64,000 bases of DNA from assembly GCF_017562075.2 (NCBI RefSeq), contig NC_054082.1, positions 9,439,050 through 9,503,049 of the forward strand, given 5' to 3'. The DNA is from Anopheles merus (taxonomy: Eukaryota > Arthropoda > Insecta > Diptera > Culicidae). This document shows positions 40,101 through 53,414 of the stretch, one piece after another; the stretch's first letter is position 1; each line of letters begins with the position of its first letter. The notes beneath the pieces were generated by a model. That model made no database searches. It was not told the origin of the DNA and was given only the letters and a program-made list of their open reading frames with translations. The position numbers were made by a program, and so were the translations under genes.

Positions 40101-41955
40101 TTACATAAATTGTATCGCCGCGCGAGCAGTTTATATGCGCGGCTTCGCCAGTCACCAGTCGCCATGTCTGGGATGTTCATTTAAGCGTGTGCGTGTTTGT
40201 ATGTGTTTGTATGCGAGCGTGCCCGCGCGTTCCTTTTGAAAATCACCTCACACTAGTCCACCTTCTCCGGTTCGCAAGCAATCAAAATGGCCACTATCAA
40301 ACGATAGGCAGATATAGTCACAAACATTGAAGCCACTAAAACTCACATCCGGCCAGTAATTTATGCTCACATAATTAGTCGCTAAGTGTCGGAACGTGCT
40401 CGAATGGAGGAACGAGATTTTTTCGAGCACAACTCCATTAGCCACGGTCCCCCCCCCATCCTGATCAACAGGTACTTCAAGTGTGAAAGAGCAAGCGCGA
40501 TAAGCACAAGGAAGCAAAATATAGTGTAACAAAGCGTGGATGAGAAGGAAACGTGCACGGGCACACTTTTTTTTGCACCAGATTTTGCAAATCTGCGACA
40601 CAGCAAAAATTGAAGCATCATGCTCAGCGAATTTTTCCCTCACTAAGGTGGGGCTTTTTTTTTTGTTATACTCGGGCTGCTTGTTGAAAGCAAATGATAA
40701 ACGCGTGGCAAAAGTATGTTTCAAACACGCGACAATGTATACCACCGTCCGCCCCGTGCACTTGTGGCGCTCCTGGTACAAGAATCATCACGGCGGTGCC
40801 CATACTTCGCCGCTCGCTGGGCTGATTGTGTGGAAAGCGTAAACAGAAGACGCGATGCCAATTGAAAGTTAAATTAATGTACAAAATCAAATTTCAAAAT
40901 CATCGCAAAAGCCATTTTCCTGCATTATTAAATCGTGCAGCACCGTTCTGGAGCAGCACGATGTGTGTACGATTTTGTGCTGCCTAGATGGCTTCATTTG
41001 GCTGAGCAGCAGCTAGTAGAGTGTTGTGCAAAACACTCAGCCGAATGCTTTTATATTAATTTGAATTCAATATTTCCGAAGTTTCTTCGCTTTCTGTCTT
41101 CGGAGAGGGGTGGGAGCAGTGAAAAAGCTGCTTTTGAAGTTAATTACGCTGCAGGCAGGACGACAGAAATTACGCATCGTATAGCAAACATCAGCTCACA
41201 AACTACATTTTCTGTCCATCGATGACCGTTTTTCAAAATCAATCGTGTATATTGTTGGCAGAAAAACGGGTTTTAGGGTTCAGACGCGTAACGGAAAATC
41301 ATGTTTCGGACGCAAACCTATAAGCTACCTTGATAGCACCATCACGGCAGAACGACATCCGAATGAGACTGCTACGGGTCGAACAAGCAACAACGAAGGC
41401 GCCTCACGTACGGGATAACCGAGTACTACCCCCCAGGCAACGAAACATGCACGTGAAAGGCCGTTCCGTATCCGGCACACCCGGCAAGTGCTTTGATGTC
41501 GGAACCTAAAAGCGCTCTGCCGTATGATCTTCTCCGTGCAGAGCGTTTTTGTTTGCTCTCCGTTCCAACATTCTTCCGCCTCTTGAGCTTTCATGCCAGG
41601 AAAAAAGCAAACACGAAAGGCTAATAGAATATGACAAGACCTACACCACTGACGGTGTAAGTGATTTGAAGGTTCATAATTGCTGCTAGACTACTCCCGG
41701 GCAAGCGGGGATCATCGGAACAGATTTGCATGGGTTTTTGCGCAGATTGGCATCATGTGCCAAAGTCTATTTTCGGATGTTTTTTTTTTATTATTGCTTT
41801 CCTGTGCTTCCTTAAACGACTGCTAGCTACTGTTGAGCGAAGTAATAACAAGCCTTACATTCTTTTGATTACGAAAAAAACGGCTATGTATGCTGTTGTA
41901 TGCACGTTTGAAAGAATCATAAATCAAAGCCACGGTACCGTGGGAAGAGACATAA

Positions 41956-41970
41956 ACACACACACACACA
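41956..41970 (+). repeat. (AC)n microsatellite
   Basis: About seven units. Confidence 0.9.
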
Positions 41971-44273
41971 GAGACACTGACACAGGCGCAGTGATGGTTG
42001 AATGTGAATCATGAATGCTAGCAGCAACACGTCCAATCACGAGTTTACTCACCAAATTGGGCGAAAAATTGGATTTTTTACACACGCCGCCTAAATTTGA
42101 TGCGAAGATTCCGGCGTGAATGGATTAGTGAGAAGAGCCAAAGCGAGTGAGAATAAAAAAGATCGAAAAAGAAGCGCCCAGAACGTACCTGATCAACATA
42201 CGGACGTGAGCGTTATGACATTTCGGGGGAAAATATGCGGCATTGGGCAGTTGTAAAGTCAGTTGCCGTGGAGAAGAAAAGTCGCGTAGTTGTGTACAAA
42301 GTGTGATGCAAATGTCTGTGTGTGTGTTGAGGAAGCTCCTGTGCTTTTCAGGCGAGCCACCCATATCGCTTGGGAGAATTTGACTTCGGCATGGGGAAGT
42401 AAATTAGAGTCAAATTAAATTAAACTTATTGAATTTTCTACGAAATGGATACAGTCTTGTTCGAACTTGAAGCAGCCCGCTCGTACATTTCACACTGTCT
42501 GTGTAATGAGGTTTGTCGCGTGGGGCAAATTTGCTTTGATTGTCAGGAGATTTGTTTGATGTGAGGTGGTAAAGTACTAGTATTGCATAGCGGTCCTGTC
42601 TTATAGGAAATCGTATCTAGGTGTTTGACTGCTTTTCATCAGGATAGGGACGTTTGAAAAATAAAAAATAATTTGTTAATAGTAATGTTTCATAAAAAAA
42701 ACAGAGTTTAATAATATAATCCTAAAAGTTACATCCTAGTCACATGCTATTTTTGGTCGGTTTCCTTTATTTCATAACTCGTCTCATGAGTCTTACGTTG
42801 GCTTTGGTCTGTATTTTGCTTCCAATTGATAGTCCAAACAGGCTCCAAATTATTCGGACGGCTTTCGATAGCTCTTCAGGACAACTTGTGGCAGGACCAC
42901 CATCAGACTTCCGCGATGAATGAAACACTACCTTCGCACAGCAGTGAAATCAAGACACTCCGCACGCTTGTGCCCCGACGAACCAAAAATAGCATCACGA
43001 AGAAAATGTTTACCTTTTGACCATCTCGAGAACGTACCAAACTTATCACCACGCCGTACACGGTGCCCACAAGTTCAAGCTTTTTTGAGTGACGTTTAGA
43101 GGAGGAATGTGATCCGTTGGCAACGAAACTTTATCCTGGTGCGAACTACCTGTTCGTCCTCTTTTAATGGGAGGGAAAACGGTGTGCACGCTCACGACCG
43201 GATCGCGGAAGTTTGCTCACGACCACGGTAAGCAAGATGGTAGCAACAAAGAATATATTTTGGTGGGAAAAGTAGGGATGCGTGAGGAGGTGGTATGCCA
43301 GCCGTGCCTAAGTAGTATCGACAATTGGCGAAAGTTTCCGACACTGTTTTGCTTTCATCGCGAGTGCAATGATGAGATAAGCGGTGGGCGCGAGAAGAAG
43401 AGAAGGTACTTGTGCAGGTGGGCAAAGGGAATGGGAAAAGCAGCGCATCCGTTATTGCTTAGGTCACCGTTTGTGTGGCGTTGATGTTGTGATGCTATGC
43501 AGAAAATATAAGCTGCTACTGTAGAGAATGCTTAAAAGTTGTCAAGTGAAAAAGGAAAGAATAGTTTGAAAGCTTTGAAATCACATAAAATTTAGCTTGC
43601 AGATACGACTTCTTCATTGTAAGAAAAGTGAAATTACATCAACAGAATAATGTTGGGGGAATCATTGTTCTAAAGATTAGAATTATGTATATAATGAAGA
43701 TGAAGAATCAAATTATCATAAGCTATTATTTATTACATTGCTATTATTTACGAGATCTCCATGCACAGCAGCCAACAATAACCGGCCACAACGCATCGTC
43801 AAGCTTTGTTCCCTCTACATCGATTATCCTTTTTGAATTACGCCGTACACTTCCACCCCTCAGGCAGTAATGTTTCAAAAAATCAACAACCTTTTTTGCT
43901 ATTCGTTTTGTACACACTCACTTCAAACCCGCGGAGCAAACGAAAGACGTAACAACTTCCCCTGAATGATTGCAAATTATGAACCAATTATCCTTCAATT
44001 AACTTCACAGCTGCTATCGCGCTGTGAAAAGGGGATGCGAACAAATACGAAAAGAGGTCCATTCACCATTCACAATATTACCTCCTAAACGATTGTTGAA
44101 GCATGAAATTGGTCGATGTTTTTCTTCGCTTGTTTTCAACCAATGCCATAAAACAGTCTGACCACAATCGGGTTTACTGCGGTATTGCTTTTTTGTTTTT
44201 TTTTCTAAAACCCAGTTTCATTGCAAATTCATACAAAGGATGTTTAGTGAGCAAAAACGGAACATAAAAAAAA

Positions 44274-44288
44274 ACACACACACACACA
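44274..44288 (+). repeat. (AC)n microsatellite after an A run
   Basis: About seven units following A9. Confidence 0.9.
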
Positions 44289-47200
44289 GGTTCACTTTCC
44301 GATGGGCAGCGTCCAGGTGCTTTTCGTGGGAAATTATAAAGGATGATTTAATAAAGGTTTACTTCGCCCTTCAGTTCGTCAGGTTTTGTGCAGGTTTTTA
44401 TCAACCCTTCTTCTAGGTATGATGGTCACTTGCTTACTTTTCATGAAAACTTGAAAGACGCTACTTGAGGATGCTATACATTCCTATATTACAGTAAAAA
44501 TGTAAGATTTACAATCCATCAAGACTAAATTACCTTTAAATTGGGTTTGTTTTTGGGCAAAACGTGAAATGAATGTGATGCCCGTTGTTCGTTTTATTGG
44601 CGTAAACAAATGCGCACTCGATGGAGACGCATGGTGTTTCTGAACAAATGGAGACTCCCAGTAGCTGATGGATAAAGAAATGTCGATAGAGCCGGAATTT
44701 CTTTCACAGCCAGAGATGTTGACTGACCAGCGATAAGAAAATTAATTGATTCTTGTGTGCAAGGGGAGTGACATTTAATCGCCAGTGTCATTCACGTGCC
44801 AATCAATTAGCAGTGGCTCTTTAAGTATTTACGTGATACGTGGGAAGGTTGATTACTTGTTCGTTCGTTGCTGTGTTGTGTTGCTTCGAATAAATTGTGA
44901 TCAAACTCGTATCTTACTGTTTTGTTATTTTGCTCACTGAATGCTGGTAATATTGTCCGTGATCTAAATACTATAAATATTAGCCTTTGCTGGGGTTTGA
45001 TAATCTGTTCTAACGGTCAACAATATGCCTTTTCTACTTGCAGAGAAATGAAAACTAAACTACGATGATTCGCAACGGATTTAAATTGATTGTACAGTAA
45101 CAAAAAAGTAAGTAAATAATGCAAAATTAATGTAAATTAGATAAATAGCAGTAAATGATTGTGATTGCACTGAAATGTTTTTTTGGTAATTAAATAACGT
45201 TGCTGACCCAAAACAATTAACAAAACGCCAGACCCTCTTCCCCACCATATTATGACGTTTCACGAAGGCTTGAGACGCGTCTAAAACTGTTTTTTTTGTA
45301 CCGACCAAAGTATCGATACCTTTACAAGTCTGTTTTTATTACATTTTCAAGTGCCAGAAAATGGAAGGAATCGAAGGTTGCATAAACAATGAAAAATGTT
45401 AGGCACGAAAATAGCGCGATAAATTCCTAAACTGCTAATCATAAAGGGGCGTCCATAATAGGCTCCTGATGGAGTGGGACGGAATCTCCGGGAAGCATTC
45501 CATTTTCTTTTTTTTTGCATCGCGTCATGTTATTTTTTTTATACATTTCTCAGTGATTTAGTGTTTGCTACTGATTACAGAAGGTTCGTAGCATGTATAG
45601 ATCTTCCAGAATACAAGGGCGTTTGAAGGGAGGTTTTGTTTCCTGTTATTGTTTTCCCAAATAATACTACACACAAACACACACACAATTACTGACGTCA
45701 TTGGATCGACAGTCAAAGAATGCAGAAGGGTATAGCCAGCCGGCACACCCCAAGGGAGAGCGTGGACAGCTAAATCCCGAATGCTACACCCCCATCGTGA
45801 GCAACGTAGGAGGATGTGTCGATGTTTCGTTTCGCTTTAGGTAGTGATTGTGAGCTGGCTTAATGACATGACTAGCGGTAATTTGTGCACATTTTTCCTT
45901 TGCTGCCTCTAGCTGCCGAACTGGTGCTGTGTTTTTGTGTTTGTGTGTACATGAGGATGTGTTGTGAATCGGTTTCGGATTAACTTCCGAACCCCAGGAC
46001 TAATGTTATTTTTGGATTTTCTTGTAAATGGTGTTGATTAGCTCTTTAATGGCTGCTACATGCCTTTTTCTTATGTTGAATCCGTGTTGAATGGCAGCAA
46101 AGATTACCTTGTTTCTAGAAAAAAAAACTTGATTTACTCCATCGTCATGTATGTATCGGTTCAGGTTGTGGAATGCAAAGAATTTATAAAACTCAATTTT
46201 CTCAGTTTTCCTATAGATGGATTATAGATTCGATGCACTGTTCAACGCATTGGCACTGCTTGAATCAACATTCATTCTTGCGTTTAATTGAACGGTCGAT
46301 AGACAGAGCCTTCTATTGAATAGTGGTAGCGCTTTCCCTAAGCAATCCTGTAAATCACAAACAAAACCCATTACAAAAAAAAAACAACTCGAGGCAGTTT
46401 TCTCCAGTCAAAAGGGGTTTGACGTAACAGGGTTCCGCTTGGTTCGGGGAGTTCAACTTTGCCCCGAACAGCCCGGGACTGCGCAAGGTGAGCTAAATTT
46501 GTTTCCAACTTTCACGGAAATTGATTCTCGAAAAGTGTTTTAACAACACTCACCCAGTTAGCAAAGTCACTAAGCACTTGGGAGGCCGTACGAGTGGCTG
46601 GTGGAGGTATGCATCGAAGGCACACCGCTGCTAGCTTGAGATTTCAACCGGTTTTTGGTTGGAGTTTTATCGATTTTCAATGAGTGGGAAACCCTTCAAC
46701 CATCGCACCTGGCACAAGAAGAAGACGCACTCAGCGCGCCAATCAGTCGTACAGTCAATTGATGGCTTGTACACGAGTCACGATTAAACTTTGCTGCCTT
46801 TCCTTTTTTTTTGTTTGCAGAAAGGTATCGCGTGTTTGTTTGACACGCAAATATTGTTTGATGAGCTGAGATGAGAAATTTGAGAACGTTGTGGTTTAAC
46901 ACCAACACAAACAGGTAGGAAGTTGAATACCTTCTATACCATGCAGGCTATTAAAATTAATCGATTAACGTGTACACAAAAGAGCATTTGTGGGAAATTA
47001 ATATTCGAATTATTTGAAATGTTTTCGGAAGCGCAGAAAAAGTAGATCATTGCGTAATGTTTCGTTTTCTCTGTGTCAGACGGAATGAGATTCGATACCA
47101 TACGCAGCGAAGTGTCTATGGAACAATAGCGTAACATTTTCCTTCGTATGCCATTTGAAGGTGTCCTGATTCCATTATTCTGCTTGCCTGCTTCTTTCTG

Positions 47201-47626
47201 TAAAATTTTCCAAACAAACGAACACAGAACGCAAGGGAAACCGTGAAGGATTAAATTTCAATTAAATTATGATTTATTTCTCGTCCGGCACACTGGCTCA
47301 ACGAAAAAAAGGGTGGGAATGGGCTACGGAAGCTTTTCGTTACATCCGCAGGTACACGTCCCGCACACTGCCATCCCTCCGGGAGCTCGCTTCCCCCACC
47401 CCCATCCCAGGGGGTGAAGTGAAGTGCTTCACGCGGTTATCACTGTCAGAAGAGGATTCGTACAACTCCATCGGCAAGTGGCAAAAATGGTGGTGGTAAA
47501 TCGCGTAGCTTACGGTCGAAGCGTTTGGTTGTTTCCCTCGGCTGTTTCTGGGGATGGCGACCACATTAGAGAGCCGCAAGAAGTTCTCTGCTGCCGTCAT
47601 GCTTTTCAAAGCCATTTTCCAGCCCT

Positions 47627-47645
47627 GACACACACACACACACAG
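47627..47645 (+). repeat. (CA)n microsatellite
   Basis: About nine units, followed by a CAGA/CACA tail. Confidence 0.95.
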
Positions 47646-48818
47646 ACAGACGTACACAAACACTCTCACACACGAACAGCAAACAGGATGTACGTGCTTG
47701 GCTCGGTGGCTTAAAGTATCGCTAGCATGCTTTAACGAGGCTATTTTTGTGGCACGGAGGCTCTTCTGTAGCACGAAACTGTCCATCCTGTGTGTGTGTT
47801 TTCTGGCTGGTGGGAGGGAAGCGGACGAGACTTAAAATTCAAATGACTCAACCATGCCTCGCTCATAATTGCGGAGGAAGCTTTTTTATTGAACGGGAGA
47901 AGGCGCCCGCGCACGTTCACGCGAACAGGTTGATTAATTTTAGGGGCAGACAGGTATAAACAACACCGGAAGTCAATTAGTTTTGAGTGCTTTTCATAGC
48001 TGGGAATGGTTTCGTACTGTGCCTTTTTGTGAAGTGAACGTGAGAGCAGACGCAAATTAGCACACAGTATCACCGAGTGGTAGAATAACATCATTTTATC
48101 CCGACTCCTTTCAGAGAGAGTTTTTTTTGTGTTACCAGCTTACAAAACCCACAAAGAGCATTCTTGCCAGATGATTCAACACTTAAGCAAATCATTTGTT
48201 CGAATAATATCCATAGTTACTTTTTGCTGTATAATTCTTTTCCTTGAGCTTACACACATACACACCGAACCAATGAATCGTGCTTTCAACAAACGCGACC
48301 GCTCAATTACGGCTCAACTCGTTTTGGCTTTTAGCACGTTACCGCGCTTTGATGGACGACAATCAGCCCGAAAGGTATGGTGTAAAGTCACCGATTGAAA
48401 GCAATTGAGTCTATTTCCGCATCAGCTTTTAATCGATTTGATCCATCCCCGTTTTGGCCGAAGTGGGACGCGCCTTTTGCATCTTCATTTTTATCTTTTT
48501 TAAGTTGCACAGCTTTGCATACTAGACCGAACGGTTGTGGGAGCTATAAGAGAACAAAAACTCCATCATCTTCTCTACGGTGCCCGAAACACAAAAAAAA
48601 AATCTATTCTTGTACCAGCATTAAATCGTCTTCGCTTTTGTGGCTCGGATGAGCAATTTTTTACGCTGCTTACAGTGAACGAACTCGCGCTTCCGCTTCA
48701 TTTTATATTATTTTATTATTTTCGCTTGCCTTGAAAGCGTTTTGGGGAGAAAATGGGCAAATTGAAAACAGCCACCCGGAGGCCACGCTAACTTTCGATG
48801 CTATTGCCGTGCACACTG

Positions 48819-48838
48819 GTGTGTGTGTGTGTGTGTGT
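48819..48838 (+). repeat. (GT)10 microsatellite
   Basis: Ten perfect units. Confidence 0.95.
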
Positions 48839-51800
48839 ACGTGGCAATAAAACGAAGACAAATTGCCACCTTAATTCGTTCCCTTCTTGCGCTGCAAAGC
48901 GCTGCGAGGAATGGAGTCTTTCTCTCTCCATTTATTTCATTTATTTTTGTAAAGAATCACGCATCATTGCACCATTGAACAGAATTCCGATGGGGGGGGA
49001 TGGTTGACTTCCAAAGCATCCTCCCCCATTATAAGCGGATTGTGGAGCGAAGCTTTAGAGGAATTTTATTGTATCTGTTTTTTGCTCTTGCTGAAAAACA
49101 AATCCAAGCAGAGCTAGCAAAAGGGAAATAAAAATGAAATTTTGTTGAGGTATGAAAGCTCTCAGAGTGCAAACTATGTTCAGGAACAGTGTGTTGATTG
49201 ATGTCTGAAATGTTTTATACACTTGCTTTTTCATGAAGACATTTGTTAGTTTACATAGTTTTTAATGACTAATGAAGGGTTAAGGAGGTATGTGGCTAGT
49301 GGTAAAATATAATGTTTGACATAGTTTTGTTGTTTTGAGAGATTTCATTATGTGACTGGATACATTTTCTGATTAAAAAACTGCTGGTAATACTCTTCAT
49401 GAATTATGTTAGGGAAAAGTTTTTATTGAACGACTTGAAAGCTTTTAACTTAACACCAAATGGTTGGTCAAAGGTTTGTGCATTATATTTTATGCTACAC
49501 AATGTTCTGTGTTTAGTTAAATAATCCCCTTTTCCTTTATGCATTGCCTCGCACGGGGTGGGATTAAAAAAAAAACAAAAACATTAAACTTTCCACATTG
49601 ATCTACACTGCTTTAACTGCTCGCATATGCCAGCACAAGATAAATAAACGCCTGCAAAGCTTTACGTTTGACGTCTTGGCGCTTCTTGCCGGTACCCTGG
49701 TAAGCTGCTAAGGTCCGTTTCATTTGTTTGTGGGTGGAAATGGTTCACAAATGACGGCATAGAAAGCATCAGCATGTATTTTTGCACTTGTGAAAGGTAC
49801 TCATCACTGGAAGGATTGAGAAGGGAGAGAGAGAGGCACTAACGAAGAATAAGAGGGCGCGTGTGTAGGACGCCCTCACTTCCCTAGACATCGTTATCTA
49901 GCAGGCACCTGTAGGAGATTTCTGTTTCCTAACATTTTTGTCTCATATCATTTCTATGCAAACTGGGGGCGCTGGGTAGAGTTTCAGTTGACTTAACTGA
50001 AAGGAAGTTTGTAAAACACCGAGAGCATCTAACCAGAGGACGAGTTTCACTGAACCCTAACACAACAGCACCAACACGCCCGTGCATTGATGCCCTTGGC
50101 TGTGGTTCTGTGATGTGTTGAATCTTTTCTTGCTCCCATCCATCGTCAGTGTTTGTCGCTTTTCCGTACCGGCGGCTCAACATTCATTTGTCAAAGCGAA
50201 CGCTCTCAACCATTGCGGCCGCCGTATGGGATTGTATGGTTGGGGTACAGTCTTAGCTTAAGCCGCCCACGTCATTGGTGTTTCTGTCGCCACGTTCAAT
50301 GTAAGAAACTTTTGCGATATTGAGGCAGCGTGATGGAAGGTGGGCTTTCTATTTGAAACCATTTTTTAATGTTTTGAAACGCATACACACGCAAGAAGAT
50401 CGGAAACTCTTGTGCTGCGAACGTGTGATGCGTTGAGTGGTTTTCTAAAGACGGCAACTTTCTTCACAGCCTTTGAAACACAGCAGAGAATGTGGGGTTG
50501 TTTTGTGTCGCAAACAATGAAACCACCCGGTTTCCGATGGGCCGGATTTGGTCGGAGTGGAGAACCCCCGAGGGCAAAGGAAAGCGGCTTTAACAATAAT
50601 CTGAGTGAGTTGATTCGTATTTCAAGCGTGTGTACCTGCCAGTGTAAAAGTAATGGGTTTGGTATTGGTAAATTGAGTCGATATATTCGGTAAAACTATA
50701 CCGGCCCAGGGTCCTGGAAACTAAAGCAAAGCGATGGTCCCTGTTTCATTAGTAATGCAGCATCCGGAATCATGTCGTTTAGAACAAAAGCGAGGATGAT
50801 AGTTTTGCAAGATCGAAGCTTTTGTCCGGAGTCTGGCATTGCTAGGACAATCATCTTCATCCAGTATCGTTGGGCTGAATTCAATAGCAGTCTCAACACA
50901 ATGGTTTGCCATGTCAGATAAAAGACATTGGCTCATATAGTCCTTGACAGCAATAGTCTGCTTGTTTGCGGTTTAGAATCGATCAGCATGTACAAAACGA
51001 AGATCAAAGCATACGTATGGGTTAGAGCAATATAACAAGTTAACATAAACGCCAACAAGTTGTGTTTAGGGAATAATAATTTTGAAATATGTTTTTTTTT
51101 ACGCTGCTTTAATAATAATGATAAGTTATCTTAATCATCAATCATCATTTTTGTATTGCTCACATGCTTCTTTCTACAATTAGTTTCACTACTTTTGGAA
51201 CGAACGTTGACAGCATTGCACACACTGTGCATTTTGGTCTCGGTCGAATAAACTTTCCTGCAAACCTGAAACACTTCGTTCATTGTTTGCTTCTGAGAAA
51301 CCGTACATAACAGTACGGTATGTATGACGGAACCAACCTTGTTCCTGGAACTGCAACAACGATTGATCACACAATTTTACATCACTCAGTATGAACGTAA
51401 GTAATTGAGCGGAGTGAGCATATGAGAAATTAATTTAAATTATTTTTGCGTTGATAGGTAGAGCCTTCTTACTGCTTTCAAAATATCATGAAATAGCTCG
51501 TAGGCTTTGCCTTAGCATAACTAAACCAGTTATCTATATACAAAGTGAATTGCTGAAACGTTAGCAAAGAAGTAATGCCATGCATCTTTGCTGGTAGCAA
51601 TATCGAACTGTACGGAATGGCAAATGAATCCATCATCATCTCCCAGGCAGTATGCAATCCGTGCCAGCCATCGCCATCGGAAAAGGCACCATTCTGGACC
51701 CGCATTATTACGAGATGTGTTAATATTCATGACTCCCAGTCGTTACGCGAGCTCCTCCCATTTCCCTTCTGTTCCGCTTGTACACTTGGAAGGGGCGTAC

Positions 51801-52836
51801 GTGAATGAGGTAACTGTTTCGATACCACCTCCACCATGGGGGGGAGGGGGGTCATCCCGATGACGAAGCCTATGCATAAAGATGAGCAGTGAAATAAATA
51901 AAGTAGAACAAGACATCGGGCACAGCTCTTCGCTCACGCTGCGCAAAGCGGGAAAAGCCACCAGAACAAATCATATGGAAGGTGGGTTTTTTGTTGTTGT
52001 TGAACTCTTTTCCTTCAATTGTAATGTGAAGAAAAACATCCTCCTGTTTTTGCTCACGAAAGGATGATCTAGCTGGGTGATCAATATTCATCTCATGATT
52101 GCTACAAACCGTAAAAAATGAAACCTGAACCTGATGAGTCGCCAGAGCGTTCTGGATACAATGTTCCGTCGAGGGGAATGGTAAAGGCAGAAAGCAGAAA
52201 GCTGAGGTTGTGCAGGTAGGTCAGCGTAAGATTGTTCCATCACCAGACTGTACAACCGCCCTGCTGCAGTTGTAAAATTGGCACTCACATCAACTCGTGT
52301 TCACTGCGTCCCAGCTGTTACTTGTTAGACGTGGTGCGATGCTGAAGCATTGTTTTTGCTTTTTTATGTGTTTTCTGGTGTAAAATCTCGTCGTTGTCTG
52401 GCGATGCTGCTGAATGGGTTTTGCGAGATAACAACAGGTGAACAGGTAGAGCGTAGATTGGCGACGGAACATAAAAACCATTTCAACCGGTTAAAAGCCC
52501 CGTTGCAGTGCGTGGTGGAGGATACGTTCGATTATCCTATGCTAAATCCGTAATCCTTGACTGATAGCGGCGATAATATGTTGCGAGCATTCGACGCGCA
52601 ACAGTCACTGTCAAAGCATCGGTTGGTGGATATGTGCAAAAACGTACTAAAAAATCGCATGGAAAACATGCCTGCAAGCTTTGTTTGCTTTGTTACGGGG
52701 TAAAATATTCCGTTGACGTTCCATCGCGCACTGTTGTGTAGCCTTTCGATCTGGGATGGTATGATGTTTGTTTATGCGTCTGATAAGCAGCGCTGATATA
52801 TTTTTTTCTTTTTGATATAAATCCTAGCGCGCATGA

Positions 52837-52876
52837 TATAAAAGGCCGAATTCTTCAACCTGTTACGATACACATC
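52837..52876 (+). promoter_or_regulatory. TATAAAAG core-promoter-like sequence
   Basis: TATAAAAG at 52837-52844 is followed by ACATCAG near 52872-52878 and then GTAGGC, which could be a 5' UTR donor. The next ATG (52903) opens only an 11-codon frame (MVFVIFVKFLY). Position and motif are visible; function is inferred. Confidence 0.25.
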
Positions 52877-53395
52877 AGGTAGGCGCAGAGTTCGCAGAAA
52901 TGGTGTTTGTTATTTTTGTGAAATTTCTCTATTAGGGTTTTTAAAGACTTGGATTTTTTTTAAATATTTAAATGTATTTCCTCAAATGGATAACACTGAA
53001 ATTGGTTTAAGATTGATTTGCTCCATTATTAAAGCCGTTCCAAGCACGCTGGAACATTAAAATCAAACAGCAGTGTACAGCCATCAACGCAACGCCCTTT
53101 CCTTTAATCATAAGCAAAGCTCCAATTTCGGCACGATCCTTGGTAGTCAATTCCGGTGAACGATGAAGCGTACCGTGTTCAACCCTCGCTTCAGCCTGTC
53201 TCCAACCATTTTTACCATGGCTTCGGAATTGGAACGTTACATTAATCCATCCATGGTTTTAAAGCATTTTGGCAGCTGGCCTCAACCAAACGCTTCTCGC
53301 TTGCACCCGTGCCATGAAACCGACTGGAAGCTACGGCCATCAATGAGGAAAGGGTGCCAGACGATGGAGATAACCTCTAGCACTAGATACATCCG

Positions 53396-53414
53396 TTTTT
53401 TTTTTTTTTTTTTT
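53396..53414 (+). repeat. T19 homopolymer
   Basis: This is the longest homopolymer in the window. It could be the reversed tail of a minus-strand retroposed sequence, but no element is recognisable beside it. Confidence 0.95.

Larger units (their letters stand above)
31450..52830. other. Long non-coding stretch upstream of gene A
   Basis: Apart from the 33.9-34.2 kb candidate and microsatellites there is no supportable gene. The longest ORF (177 codons, 40781-40248 minus) has mixed codon use and no recognisable domain. AT-rich blocks lie at about 32.5-33.8, 36.5-37.2 and 49.1-49.5 kb. Confidence 0.55.

Noticed and set aside
40248..40781. 177-codon minus-strand ORF
   Set aside because: Composition varies along its length, a poly-A/T tract lies inside it, and no recognisable protein features are present.
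43167..43225. ATG followed by an open stretch and a strong GTAAGC donor
   Set aside because: Only about 20 codons, with no matching downstream acceptor in phase that extends the frame; too weak to annotate.
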